Positions 12,739 to 24,900 of a DNA stretch of 64,000 nucleotides are shown piece by piece. The stretch's first letter is position 1; each line of letters opens with the position of its first letter. Position numbers and translations under genes: made by a program. Below the pieces are notes generated by a model that was given only the letters and a program-made list of their open reading frames with translations, made no database searches and was not told the origin of the DNA. Source of the DNA: Allolobophora icterica (taxonomy: Eukaryota; Annelida; Clitellata; Crassiclitellata; Lumbricidae); NCBI GenBank assembly GCA_963556255.1, contig OY744614.1, forward strand, positions 38,467,054-38,531,053, written 5' to 3'.

Positions 12739-12970
12739 TTGCATAACATATTACTTTGGTTCCCACGTAACCAAACATGTCAAGTCTCAGGATAAAATAA
12801 AAATTAGATGCAGGCACCAGAGGTCTGCGGGTATACTCCAGAACGGCCAAGCTCTTCGGATAGTTTCCAAGAGCCGGAGGGATTATTTTTACCCCTCGGG
12901 CGTTCAAAAAAGTAATAATAATAATTTTAAAAGAAATTCGACTAATAAAGATTTGTAATGGTTATGCGTA

Positions 12971-12972
<2 letters not shown>

Positions 12973-13064
<92 letters not shown>

Positions 13065-13320
13065 GAGAAGGAGCAAGATGATGCTGAGGGTGAGGATGCT
13101 TAGAATGAGGCTGCTGCTGATGATGATGCTGAGGATGTTGATGAGGATGAGGATGTTGAGGATGAGGATGTCGAGGATGACGATGATGATCGTGAGGTTG
13201 AAGATGCTTAGGATGAGGATGATGATGCTGAGGATAAGGACAAGGACGAAGACGAAGTTGAGGATAAGGGTGATGAGGATGCGGTTGATGATGAGGATGA
13301 TAGCGTTCTTCTCTGTCTCG
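12973..13320. repeat. (AAT)n microsatellite followed by a degenerate GATGAG-type repeat
   Basis: About 90 bp of pure AAT repeats (12973-13063) run into about 250 bp of degenerate GATGCTGAGGATGAG repeats. Long ORFs here on both strands are homopolymer or low-complexity translations and are not genes. Confidence 0.95.
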
Positions 13321-13949
13321 ATGTAGAAGTGGTATCGTAGGCGTCGATGGCTTCTTGGACCCCGAACGTTGCCTCGTTAATCTCGCGGCTGGAGTCGAGT
13401 TTGATGCAGTGGAGGAGTTGACGACGAGACCCGGGCAGACGCAGAAACGATCGCACAGGACCTGACGTACCTCGTGGGCCAACTCCCCCGTGTTCTCGTC
13501 TTTCATTGTTGTTGTTTCACAGACAACGGCTGATCGTAATTCGGTCTGCTGTCATGAGTTAACCTACAATTCAGGGCCTGAAGTAGAGTGTTTTCCTACA
13601 TAAAGTGTGCTGTTGACATTGTCGAATGTGCAGTTGACTTGCTTGAAGTGTGCAGTGTGTAATATGAATTTCTGAGAGAATTAGCTCAAGTTGACTACAA
13701 ACGATTTCATTCTAATACCGGAAATTTTAAGTATACCAGTCCAAGTACAGTTTGAAAGTTTAAAGAAAGGCGTGCAGTTGAAATTTCTGAGTATTTCAGA
13801 TACTGCTACAATTCATATGAATTCCTTTCTACATTGTTACTTTAAATCATTGCTTTCATCCACAGTCAATAAATCTTAATCGAAGGTACAGAGAAATGTT
13901 TGGTGGGTACCAAAATGGCATCTTGCAAAGGCCTGAATGAAATAGTGGG

Positions 13950-14712
13950 TCGATGACAAGTAATGCCTACACAATTATAGCCACCTCAGTTGTCCATTCC
14001 AAATTCGATTACTGTAATTCCATTGTCTACAACATCGACTCTTCTCAAATAAAACGCCTACACACAGTCCAGAAAGCTCTCGCTCGCGCATTCACCAAAA
14101 CTCCCAAATACCACAACAGAACTTCATTGGCTAAAAGTCCTCAACCGTTCAACGCATCCATTACAAAACTGTATCTCTTAGCCTACCTAAAACACCCTTC
14201 AAACCTCTCAACCCAGTTCTTACATTTCATAGCTATTCACCATCCAATCACCCAGGTCTACTCGCTCATCATCATATCTTTTTCTCTATCTCGACCTCTA
14301 CTAGTCTCCTCCTCTCTGAAATTCTGCAACCGCGCTCCTGTGCTGCACCGGCTCATTGGAATGAACTCCCAACAGATTTCCGCCAGTTTGCTCATCCTCC
14401 TATCTCGCCAGTTAGCTTAACCTCTCCTCCGCTTGCACCCTCCTCCGCTGCTTTCCACTCACGACTGAAAACCGAACTCTTCAAGATATCCTATTCTGTT
14501 TATACTTCTCCGCTACCACACAACCACCATCATCTCCGATTACCACCGTAGCCTTTACCATGCTGTTTCCTCGACTTGACCTCCCTGGATTCTGACCTGG
14601 CACCGGAACGGATAAGGCAGTGAATATTATAAGCTGTATTCCTGACACCGCTTTTGTGTAGCGCTGAGAAATTTCGAAGATTTACATTTACATTACATTA
14701 CATTTACATATA
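13950..14712 (+). mobile_element. Non-LTR retrotransposon 3' fragment (second LINE family)
   Basis: The plus-strand frame from 13953 reads a reverse transcriptase C-terminus with HSKFDYCNSIVYNIDSSQI and LHTVQKALARAFTKTPKYHN. After a frameshift, HWNELPTDFRQFAH and FHSRLKTELFK follow downstream. A GAGAAATTTCGAAGATTTAC 3' end and a (TTACA)n-like tail close the copy at about 14710. A matching 3' end lies at 34670-34800. The catalytic domain is absent. Confidence 0.75.
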
Positions 14713-15469
14713 AAAGTAGAACTGCAGCGAATACTTGTTAATGACGATGACAATTTCTTGTGATTTCAAATAGTCATGAATTTATTCTTAACCGGCAACC
14801 AGACTTATCAGACAGCAGTTCCTCTGCAGTAGGCCTAGTAATGATTGAATTTCAGTCCCACTGACAAATAAATAAATTATTCTTGTCTTTGAAAGTTTTT
14901 CCGAACACATAGCCGTTATTCAGTCCTGGGCTACTCGGTCCTCTCATCGTTCCCTTAACATCACCTGTACAGCAACAGCCTACAGGAGGCGAATGCCTTT
15001 ACAGACGATAAGGGGGCTTATTTCCTACTGCATTCAGATTTAGAATCTGAATTTCTTTAAGTGGGTATCACAAGGACGTCTGACTGTCTTATTTAGCGCC
15101 TCTAAATAATGATACAAGTGGACTAAAAAGTGAATAACTAACAGACCTAAAACCGTACTGTGACTTCATGAGGTGCGATTGAGAACGTTTCACAAGCTGT
15201 CTGCGTCGGCAGAGTAGGCGTGCTTGATGGAAGACTGCTGAAGAACAGCCTTCCAAATCTGCGTGTCTAGCTGCTTCTCGCGTTGAAATCTAGACCTACA
15301 AGAAAAGACCAAATGACTCTGAGGAATCCAGAGATTCAAGGTTGCATAGTTTATGCCATTCAGATCTTAAAACTAGCTGACCCCGACCTCAATTGGCCGC
15401 CGTTCTGCATCTTGTCATGACTTATCTCGCGAATGACTTTCGAGTTTCGACTTTCGTATTTAGGCCTAC
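14713..15469. other. Unassigned stretch
   Basis: I see no ORF, exon-like segment, tandem repeat or recognisable element in this interval. Confidence 0.4.
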
Positions 15470-16128
15470 ATGACGCCAATATGACGCAAGCTAAACTTAT
15501 TGTGACGTCATCTTGAAATAGTTAAATAGTGGCGCTTCAGAAGTTTGGAGCTTACTGTCTAGACTCGCATATCCTCACCTCTACATATCTCATCTGCAAG
15601 CCTGTTAGACTTCTAAAATACGCCTAGGCTTCATGATCTAACTATGGAGCGAAAACTTAGTCACCCAAAGATTTAAGCTACGATTAACTTTTTCCAGTTT
15701 AAATTCACGGTGAAGTTGTTCGAGTTGCCTGTGAGGTCCCTCCTCTCCTTATATCATTTGGTTCCAGCAGAACAAACGCTCACCTATCCGAAATTTCGAT
15801 CCAAAATTTTCACGAAGTCTGATGAACAATCAAAATTGACTGTGAACGCACTTTTCGTCACATAAGCTTATCGTTTCGTTAACAGTCTTCGATAGTCATT
15901 GGCATAATTTTTAAACGTTCGAAATTAAGTCAACCGTCGTCGAATAAATTCTAAACAACTCGTAGCCTTAATAATAATTACATATCGAATTAAAAATTGC
16001 ATCAAATTCCTGCACGGCTCGCTCGATCGACTCTTACGCGCTACGGCAGCTTGCAGTGAGACAATGCGCAACTGAACTATTTCAGGATGACGTCACAATT
16101 AGTTTAGATTGCGTCATATTGGCGTCAT
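15470..16128. mobile_element. Non-autonomous DNA element with about 58-bp terminal inverted repeats
   Basis: Arm 1 (15470-15528) starts ATGACGCCAATATGACGCAA and contains TTGTGACGTCATC. Arm 2 (16072-16128) is its reverse complement with roughly six differences. The 540-bp interior has no ORF. I could not find a clear target-site duplication, so the superfamily is open. The arms contain CRE-like TGACGTCA octamers. Confidence 0.65.
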
Positions 16129-16206
16129 ATAAACACGTTACAATAAGCTCGAATATTGATCGACTTGTCATGTAATATTGAGTACATAGACATCTTATAT
16201 TAAATA

Positions 16207-16222
16207 TAGAAATCTTATATTA

Positions 16223-16271
<49 letters not shown>

Positions 16272-16290
16272 GTAATAATAATAATAATAT
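16207..16290. repeat. (AAT)n microsatellite
   Basis: Pure AAT/ATA trinucleotide repeats with a single interruption. Confidence 0.95.
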
Positions 16291-16529
16291 TTATTCTTTA
16301 ATTAAGCGCCTGCAAACGCACTGCGCTGTACATGTAGGCTACATGTTATGCGATAAACCTTAACTACTAACAGAACAGACAGCCTGCAATACACGGCGCA
16401 AATTGCAGCCTACAAAGCATGTCCGCCTATGGGACTCGATCTCTGTACCTCTCGCACTCCACGCCAGATGTTATCCAAGTTATCCAAATATAAGATGTGT
16501 ATGATTGAGTAGTGTAATTGGTATGGTAT

Positions 16530-16610
16530 AGGCCTACGTATGGTATCTTGGAATTTATAAAGCGCCTCTCACAGTGCGAACTATTAAGAGGCGCTCTCAA
16601 ACCCTACGTC
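16530..16610 (-). mobile_element. LINE 3'-end fragment with hairpin
   Basis: ATTTATAAAGCGCCTCT is followed by its stem partner AGAGGCGCT, as in the 3' UTR of the LINE family at 9385-10297. The stem is perfect in this copy. Confidence 0.65.
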
Positions 16611-16921
16611 TTCTGACATATATTATAGGATCAGCCTCTATATATATATACAGACGAAGGCAGTCGGTTACGTTACTCGCTTACTCACGTAGCTACGTCT
16701 GTTAATCAACTGATTAATTATTATTAATTAGTAACTTGTGTTGTTGTTGCGTTTGAAGCACAATTAAGGCATCCATCGCTGGCGCACCAAAGCCAAGCCG
16801 CAAATCAGGTCCATTTAAAGAGGTCCATTCGCTGGTGCATAGACAGAATTATATGCAGCCTAATGCAGGCTAATGGGAGCGGATATTTGTTTGTTTTTAG
16901 CAATATAACAATTGTAGATCC

Positions 16922-17407
16922 CAGTGATGGCACTAAACTATTTAAAAAAAGTTAAACTAAAACTATTTTCCAACTAAAAAAATAGTTTAAAGTTTTACCT
17001 CAGCGAAGCAAGTATATAGGCCTACCGGTACTGTATTCAGGGCTGTAGGCGGCCTAGTGGTAAAATTAGAGGCGAGTAGCCTACACGCTACCGGTTAGTT
17101 TTCCTAAACAAATTAGAGGTGAGTATACGCTACAGTATTTTGTGATTATACTCTATAGTATTTTAATATAAATATTTTTTGAGGCGAGTACCGTATACGG
17201 TCTCTAGAGGTGAGTACACGCTGTATACCCGCGTATACCCTCGACTACAGCCCTGACTATAGTGACTAATAAACTATGCATTTTTACTGATTTAATTAAA
17301 CTATGGTTTTAACTACACTTTTTTTAGTTAAACTTCATCCTTAACTAATTTTTTAGCTAAACTAAAAGTTAGCAACTTTTTAGTTAACTATATATTGCCC
17401 ATCACTG
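16922..17407. mobile_element. DNA element with CAGTGATGG ends, hosting a nested insertion
   Basis: The ends CAGTGATGGCACTAAACT and ATATATTGCCCATCACTG form an imperfect inverted repeat. The inner sequence near each end is rich in AGTTAAACT / AGTTTAACT-like inverted runs. The element is split by 17038-17255. No target-site duplication is evident. Confidence 0.55.
17038..17255. mobile_element. Nested MITE, 218 bp
   Basis: The ends CAGGGCTGTAG and CTACAGCCCTG are a perfect 11-bp inverted repeat. The flanks ACTGTATT and ACTATAGT agree at 6 of 8 positions, consistent with a decayed hAT-type duplication. Confidence 0.65.
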
Positions 17408-17485
17408 ACCCCAACTAAACTGCCAACTCTGCATTAAAGCTAAACCGTTGGGGGGGGGGGGTAGACGCCACCGGCTAAACGCATT

Positions 17486-17661
17486 CAGAGGCGTCTAGTG
17501 TCTACACCATACAGACCTTGGAGCAAATGCTCCATCCAAGAAATAGGGGGGGAGATCTGTCAGTGTGTGTGCCACCATTTTAAGGGGGGGAGAACGGGAA
17601 GAGGGAAGAAGAGGGGGATAAGGGACGTTGCTCCAATGACTTAGGGGGATAGACGCCCCTG
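17486..17661. mobile_element. hAT-type MITE, 176 bp, TSD AACGCATT
   Basis: CAGAGGCGTCTA and TAGACGCCCCTG form the termini. A perfect AACGCATT duplication is at 17478-17485 and 17662-17669. The interior (CCTTGGAGCAAATGCTCC and GTTGCTCCAATGACTTAGG) matches the copy at 19128-19302. Confidence 0.9.
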
Positions 17662-18179
17662 AACGCATTCACACCATTTCTTGACGTTAGATTCTACTAA
17701 TGCAAAGAGCCGCAAAGTTCACATAGTCCTACTGTAGGCTAGCATAGCTTAAATGAAACTGTTTCAGTACAAAAGTTATTAAATTTGAATTTTCTGCTAT
17801 TTTACAGTTTTCCTTTTTCCATTTCCCGGTCAATCATTCAATATCTCATTTTTGATTTTCGTAGGCCCCTGAAAGTTTCGTAAGCCCTAGGCACAGTGCC
17901 TACTGTGCCTAGTGGATAAGACGGTCCTGTCTATCGGTCCAGTGTCATCCTGGGGCCTGTCATTCCACCTCTGTCGACAGGCTTAATTTTTAAAGGACTT
18001 CCCCAAAGAACGTCCGTAAAGGCGAGGAATTAAGGGTCACCGATCACCCAAATGCTGACAAAAGTAGGTAATGTTCAGTGCGGATGTCCGCGTCTAAATT
18101 TGGTACACTATAGTTATCTCTATAGGCCTACAGTCTGTGCCTTAAGTCCTTAACCATCAACTTAGGCCTAATTCATTCA

Positions 18180-18460
18180 GAGCAAAGGGTGATGGGATGT
18201 CGAATAAGAAGAGCAGACTTAAGCTAGCCCTGAGGCAGCCATTGGTATGAATTGTTTGCAACTTCATTTTCTCAGCCTCGGCATATGAGGGCTGGTGGCC
18301 AACCCTCTCCCTCGCCGTCTCATCTGCCCACCGACAGTGTACGGTCGGTGTGCTCATTATAGCTGAGTTGGCTAGAGAGTGCAGAAACCTCGAACCAAAT
18401 TTCTGCCCTGGCGGGGATCTGAACCCCAACCTCACTATATAGACTACTGAGCACCCCGAT
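18180..18460 (-). mobile_element. tRNA-derived SINE
   Basis: Minus-strand order is: a head with GGGGTTCAGATCCCCGCC, then GGCAGAAATTTGGTTCGAGG, a body with ATATGCCGAGGCTGAG, and an end with AGTCTGCTCTTCTT. It belongs to the same family as 10880-11580 and 28620-29190. The tRNA-like A box is not clear in this copy. Confidence 0.6.
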
Positions 18461-18563
18461 GGGATGGGGGTGAATGTCAAATGCGTACAAGTGGGAGGAG
18501 GGGTGCGAAGTAAAACATTAAGGAAAATAAAACATTTAAACTCAGCTTAATGTCGCACCATGA

Positions 18564-18569
18564 TTTATT
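18564..18569 (-). terminator. Candidate polyadenylation signal of ATP6V1A
   Basis: AATAAA on the minus strand, about 370 bp downstream of the ATP6V1A stop codon at 18938-18940. It is the first canonical hexamer I noticed in that direction. The assignment is by position only. Confidence 0.4.
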
Positions 18570-18689
18570 CACTTAAAAATACAATTTGTGAAACTGCTAC
18601 AGATGTTACGTATATTATATCACAGTAACGGTGTAATTACAGTGTGCAATAATAAAAATATTTTACTTACATTTAGTTACAGTTGCAGA

Positions 18690-18815
18690 TTGTTGACAAC
18701 TGGTTTCTTTAAGGAAAATTGATGTTAATTGAAACTGGTTTCTTTAAGGAAAACTGATGTTAATTGAAACTGGTTTCTTTAAGGAAAATTGATGTTTGAA
18801 ACTAGTTTCTTTACG
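18690..18815. repeat. 36-bp tandem repeat in the ATP6V1A 3' UTR/flank
   Basis: About 3.5 copies of a unit containing AACTGGTTTCTTTAAGGAAA and TTGATGTTAATTG. Confidence 0.85.
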
Positions 18816-18937
18816 CCAAATCGATTGCGTGTGAAAGTACATGCATGTCTAAGCATTTTGTCCAAGACTTTAACGTTAGCAGTGATTCAATTCAGATGTA
18901 AACTCAATCTATATAACTTTCACACATTGAATAAAAA

Positions 18938-21900
18938 TTATTCAGCTTCAGCGTCTTGACTTTCTTCTAACTTGCGGAAAGCAGCCAACATGTCTCTCGA
19001 GAGTGCGGAATACACTTCCTTAATCTTCTTTTCACCACTGCTTGGATCCTGTGGTTGAAATTCCATTCACATGATCAGTTTAAATTAGTTTTGAGTAGAA
19101 AACAAAAGCTGTGCAAAGCTGTGTGATCAGGGGCGTCTACACCATAGAAACCTTGGAGCAAATGCTTCATCCAAAAAATAGGGGAGGGGGTGGAGATCTG
19201 TAAGTGTATGTGCCATCATTTACGGAGTGAAGGAAGGGGGCAGAGGAGTAGAGGGATGGGAAGTTGCTCCAATGACTTAGGGGGTGGGGATAGACGCCCA
19301 TGTGTGTGATACTCTATAAGTGTAGGCCTACTATTCAAGTACTACGCTTAATTACAAAATTAACATTTGCTGGGAACAGGCCCATTTCATGCAAGTCCTG
19401 GAAACATCTGATGAGCTACACAATTTCCAAACTCTGTGACAAAGTCAGCAGGTAATCCATGTTTAATTTTTTTCATCCGACTATATAGTGCCGAATTTCG
19501 ACTTAGTGAAGCCCTAAGCTATATAAAGCTTGGAGGCCCTTGTTAAAAAATTACACCAGAAGGTCTCACAAAACTTGAAAACATATATGCCTTTAATTAT
19601 TTAAGAGCAAGGCATTTAAAGTGAAATATGCAAATTATTGTCAAATGAATGCACTTACTCAGGCAAGACGGAATTTGCTACACAAGCCGTTTAAAAGTTT
19701 TACACACATACAATTATACACATACAATGTTAAAGGCCCCCAAAATTCTGAATTTATTTAGGCCCCTGTAGATTGTGAGGCCCTAAGCTGTAGCTTTTTA
19801 GCTTATGCCTAAATCCGGCACTGCATCTGATCTTATTTGTTTTACTCTCATAAGTAACTCCAAACAGATCACCCCACAAACTACATGCGACTTATGGACC
19901 CCCTATAGAAACTAAAGAACCACTAAAATAGCACATTTATAATTACTTACAATTACAAGTTCTTGCTATGCACCTCTCAGCCAGTCCACTGAAACATATG
20001 CATCACTGAAGGACTCGTAGGCAAGACTGTATGGGAAAATGAGGAACCTGTACGGGTGACTCTTATACCCTACTTGAGACAACACTGGGTGGCCAAGATA
20101 TGTCACATAAGTGGCATTCCGTCTACAAAATTTCTAATCGGGTCTGGACAAGTTGCAGGGGTAATGGTCACAAAAGTTGGGAAGGACACACAGACATAAC
20201 AATTTGTATAGTACCAGTTCTAATGCACATGCTTAGCCTAAGATGCTTTGATGTCCAGGATGTAGCCAAGTAACTCCGACATGCATGACAGAAGTTGCTA
20301 CTAATTTGGTTACAGTCATGGGCGGCCATCCCGGGGGGGGAACGAGGGGGACACGGCTCCCACCTTTAAGAGTGGGGGACACAGTATACAGTTGTCTGCC
20401 CAAATTTTGAAGAAACACCAAAAAAGGTCAACAAATTGTTTTTCGTGCAGGAGCGCAAAAATTTTGTTTCACCTTTTTTGACCAGATCAGTTCAAAAGTG
20501 TCCCGTGTCCGCCCCCACCAGTCAAACAAGATCGCCGCCAGGGGTTACAGCGTAGCATGGCAATCTATGTGGACAGTTAACCTGTTTATTGTGAATCTGA
20601 AAAACCATTACTTCCATATTGGTATCTACCTCAAATTTCATATTGCTGAGCCTGTTTATCAGATCGCCCGTTTGTGCCTTGATCGTGCCCATCGTGACCT
20701 TCTTATCGTCATGATGTGCGGTCGTACTGATTGCCTCCTGGCACAAGTCGTAAAACTGCATGATGTTCCTTAACATTCCCACCGTCTTGTAGAATGGACA
20801 GTATCTAAGCAAAATAATTATTTTCAGCAACGAGAAATTAATCCGAGACACTCCTCAAAAGCACTGTTCAGCAGGGACGTCATTTGGGGAGGGGGCATTT
20901 GCTCCCACCCCTGATTTTTGGAGAAAAAAAAAAGATGTAAAAAAGGAGGAAGAAGAAGGGGGTAAAAAAGAGACTCATTTTCAGCGTTGGCTTACAGTTT
21001 TGCACATGTAGACTAAATACAAACATGGGCAGCGATCCCCGGGGGTCGAGGGGGACAAGAGCCTCCACCTTTAACAGTGGGGGACACAGTGTACTGTTGT
21101 CCTCCACACGGTGAAAAAAATTTCCGCGTTCACGCACGAAAACATTTTTTCACCTCTTCTTCCCCCCCCCCCGGAAAAAGCTGAAATGACATCCCTGTGT
21201 TAAGGGCCAGTTCCTACAAAGGTATGTTTCATTCATAAGCAGGACACCTCACTATTGGTAATATAACACTTTGCCATTATTGGGTAATCTTTTCTAAGGT
21301 GGCAATGTAAACTGTAAGATGGCAGGATAAACCTTAAGGTGGCAAGGTAAAGCCACCAGATAGCAGCACTTGTAAACCTTAAGGTGACAAGGTAAACTAT
21401 AAGATGGCAGGGTAAACCTTACGGTGACAGGGTAAAACCACCAGATAGCAGTGTAAACCTTAAGGTGACAAGGAAAACTATAAGACTGCAGGGTATACCT
21501 TAAGGTGACAGGGTAAACCTTAAGGTGACAGGCTAAACCACCAGGACCAGGTAGCAGTGTAAACCTTAAGGTGACAAGGTAAACTATAAGATGACACAAT
21601 AAACCTTAAGGTGGCAAGGTAAAACCACCAGATAGCAGTGTAAACCTTAAGGTGACAAGGCAACTATAAGATGGCAGGGTAAATCTTAAGGTGTCAGGGT
21701 AAAACCACCATATAGTAGTGTAAACCTTAAGGTGACAAGGCAACTATAAGATGGCAGGGTAAATCTTAAGGTGTCAGGGTAAAACCACCATATAGTAGTG
21801 TAAACCTTAAAGTGACAGGGTAAACTATAAGATGGCAGGGTAACCCTTCAGGTGACAGGGTAAACCATCCGATGACAGGATAACCCTTAAGATGGCAGGG

Positions 21901-24900
21901 TAAACCATCACAGGCAGAGTAAAACTTTAAATGACAGAATAAGCACGCAGCTGACTGGAAAATCTTTTATGAAGCAGGAAAGATTACTAACCTGTCGTAT
22001 GAAGCATAACCATTCTGCTGGAGAAAGTCATCCTTCAAGATCTTGGCAATTTCCAGTTTGAGTTTGTCGTTCTCTGCGAGCGATCCCTGAAGTAAAGAGA
22101 CACCACTGTAACAAACCACTGCAGTGGCAACAGTCCAGACAATCTCCTCACTTCACATACATCTAGGATTCTTTGCCTTTAACTATGCTTTACTAATTTT
22201 AAACTACTTTTTGCGATAGTTGGTGGTTCCCAAAACACATCAAAGAGCTGTGCACAGCTGGTAAAGAGTGCTACACAGCAAGTTCGTGTTCCGTGTGTTA
22301 ACGGGTCTCGTGTGTTATATAGGTATCACTTGGGAAGAATGGCGTAACCAAGTGTTAAACAGAATCGCACATAGAAGGGTCACGCATGAACGAATATCCA
22401 CTTTACACATATACAAACTTGACAGAAAAAGAGAGGCCTTTAAACAGAAATACTAGGACTGTTGCTAACTTTTCCAACGAGCTGAACAATCTCTGACAAG
22501 TCTTCTTCATCTTGAAGAATTTCTTGACACTAAAACATAAAAGCAACGTAAGCTTGTATTAGACAACATGGTTTGCATGCCACCAGATACTGAGTTCCAA
22601 AAAATTGTGACCCACAGCCAGGCAGCATCAAGGCTTTCCATACATGTCTGCATTTGAGTATATTATATTACTTAGGCTACCTAAGTAAGTCTCACAAAGA
22701 AGCTGGTGCTTTGCGCTTTGTTTTAGAGTAGGCCTAGCACTTACGAGAGCATGGCCTTTGTGTACAAAGGATTTACGGTTTACACGTATGCAGCACCTCT
22801 AAGGGGTTCAAAATGGTCTGTGCTTCGGTAGATGCTTCGAAACATATGTAACTGTAATTGTAATTACAACAATTTATATAGCATCGTCGGCAGCAAGCTA
22901 CTTCTAAGATGCTTAACACACACTGTAGTACAGCGTTTCCCAAACTGTGGGTCGCGACCCAAAAGTGGGTCGCGAAGCTCTGGCAAGTGGGTCGCCAAAT
23001 TTTTGGAGAAACATTTATTTTTTGCAGTAACAATATTTGGCTATGATTGGGCTATAATTACCTGGATTGCAATAAATTGTGAACTGTTTTTTTACCTAAG
23101 TTTCCTTCAAATGCTTAAATTTTCTAACGCTGTATGTAACTCCGCATATTTCGATACCAATTTACGAAGCAAATTTTAGTAAACAATGCTTAATTTTACA
23201 CAGTGGGTGCCGAGTCTGCCAAGATATTCACAAATGGGTCGCGACCCAGAGAAGTTTGGGAACCACTGCTGTAGTACACTGTCCACTGTCAGCACAAAAC
23301 ATATACACAAAACACATTACAGTAATTTATTTGATGTAGTAACAACTTCCTACAATGCAAGAATTTGGGGTGGGGGGGTCCATAGAGTAGTGGTAACATC
23401 ACTGGCGTGAAGAGCAAGCGGTAGCGGGATCGCTTCCCGCAACCCTCCCAAAAAGGTCCACTCAACCTATTTTCATTCGCCAGATGGCGCGTTGTTAAAA
23501 ATGAGATGTTGGACGTGATGGGCGCCTTGCATGGCTGCCGTATACAGTTAAATTCGACTCCTGTAATAACTTGTGATCATCCGTTCATACTGATTTGTAA
23601 TCATACTGCGTTATTGTCAGTTTGAAGATATTAAACGAATATATTATATTATTATTATTAATGCAAATCTTTGTCAGATTGTTTTTTGACTTGCCTGGGT
23701 GCGAAGAGCTGTAAATTCCGGAAAATTCTTCTCATAAAATTCGTCGAGAACTCGTGTGTACTTGCTGTAACTCATTAGCCAGTTGACGGACGGGAAGTGT
23801 TTACGCTGAGCGAGCTTCTTGTCCAGCCCCCAAAACACCTGCACGATTCCGAGCGTGGCTGATGTCACCGGTTCCGAGAAATCTCCACCAGGTGGCGACA
23901 CTCTAGACAGCACAAAATATAAAACTAAATCGGCGCCGTCTATCCGTGATATGAGTACCGGGTTCCCATAACTGAAAACTGTGAAATGCCATTTGCAACT
24001 GCATCTGTCAGAAGTCTCAACCAGGCAGTGACACCCTAGAAAGATAAAAAAAATAAGAAGTCGACACTGTTGACCTGTCGTTACAAGAAACCCATCAATG
24101 GATGAATGGAAATTAACACTCTTGCTGGAAGAACATAGATCTTGAAAGATGCGGCTTGTTACCCATATGCTCCCGATAGGTTGACTCAGCCTTCCACTCC
24201 CCAGGGAGCAGCTGAAAATGAGCGATCGCCAAGGTAGGCAGGGTACAGGCTGCCAAGACGCAAGCTCAAATAAGATCTTGATAACTGTACTGTCATAAGT
24301 GTCAATGTTACTTACTGCGGTTTGTCAGTGAGCTTGTCAATAAACATCATAACTTGGTCTAGAGACTCTGAATGTAATGTCATCTGTCACTATGGATGGG
24401 AATCCGTTGGTTGGCTCTAAGTGGGCACGAGGGCCCACCACTGGCGGCTCTTAAAGTTTTCTTAATTGATGCAATATTTTAGTTCTTAGACAGTTAACAC
24501 CACCATACAGAACTTACGCGCCAATAATAGTGACGCTTCCTGTTCTCTCTGGCTTCCCGATGCACGTAACCTTTCCCGATCTTTCATAAAACGAAGCCAA
24601 TCTGGCGCCAAGGTAAGCGGGGTATCCCGAGTCGGCGGGCATCTCTCCCAGCCGCCCTGATATCTCCCTCAGTGCCTCGGCCCATCGAGAAGTTGAGTCA
24701 GCCATCATGGCACTGTTGTAACCCATGTCACGATAGTATTCAGACAGGGTTATACCTAACAAATGCATCAGCCGATTACCAAAAGTAAACAGTGAGAATA
24801 AACGTTGGACACCCATAAGGTGTGTTAATAGGTATCCAGTTGTTTGAATAATAGATAACAAAATAAGAGGCACCTTGACTTTGGTGCATCATTTGTTGAT

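Larger units (their letters stand above)
11765..12830. repeat. Lone diverged monomer of the 916-bp satellite, interrupted by a Helitron
   Basis: The left part (about 11780-11987) aligns with the monomer around CAAACTCAAACTCAGG...CCTACCTGC and CCAATATAACACACAC. The right part (12739-12830) resumes at GGTTCCCACGTAACCAAAC and continues through TAGATGCAGGCACC. Both parts keep the monomer's order and orientation, and the Helitron sits exactly between them. This copy is far more diverged than any monomer in the array. Confidence 0.7.

Noticed and set aside
12904..13506. 200-codon His/Tyr-rich ORF and its Ile/Met-rich counterpart
   Set aside because: These are translations of the (AAT)n and GATGAG microsatellite. 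No spliced or conserved segment is visible.
23674..23696. GT donor two codons further on for ATP6V1A exon 9
   Set aside because: Using GCAA|GTC shifts the frame into exon 10, whereas the GC donor joins in phase and gives the family-typical length.
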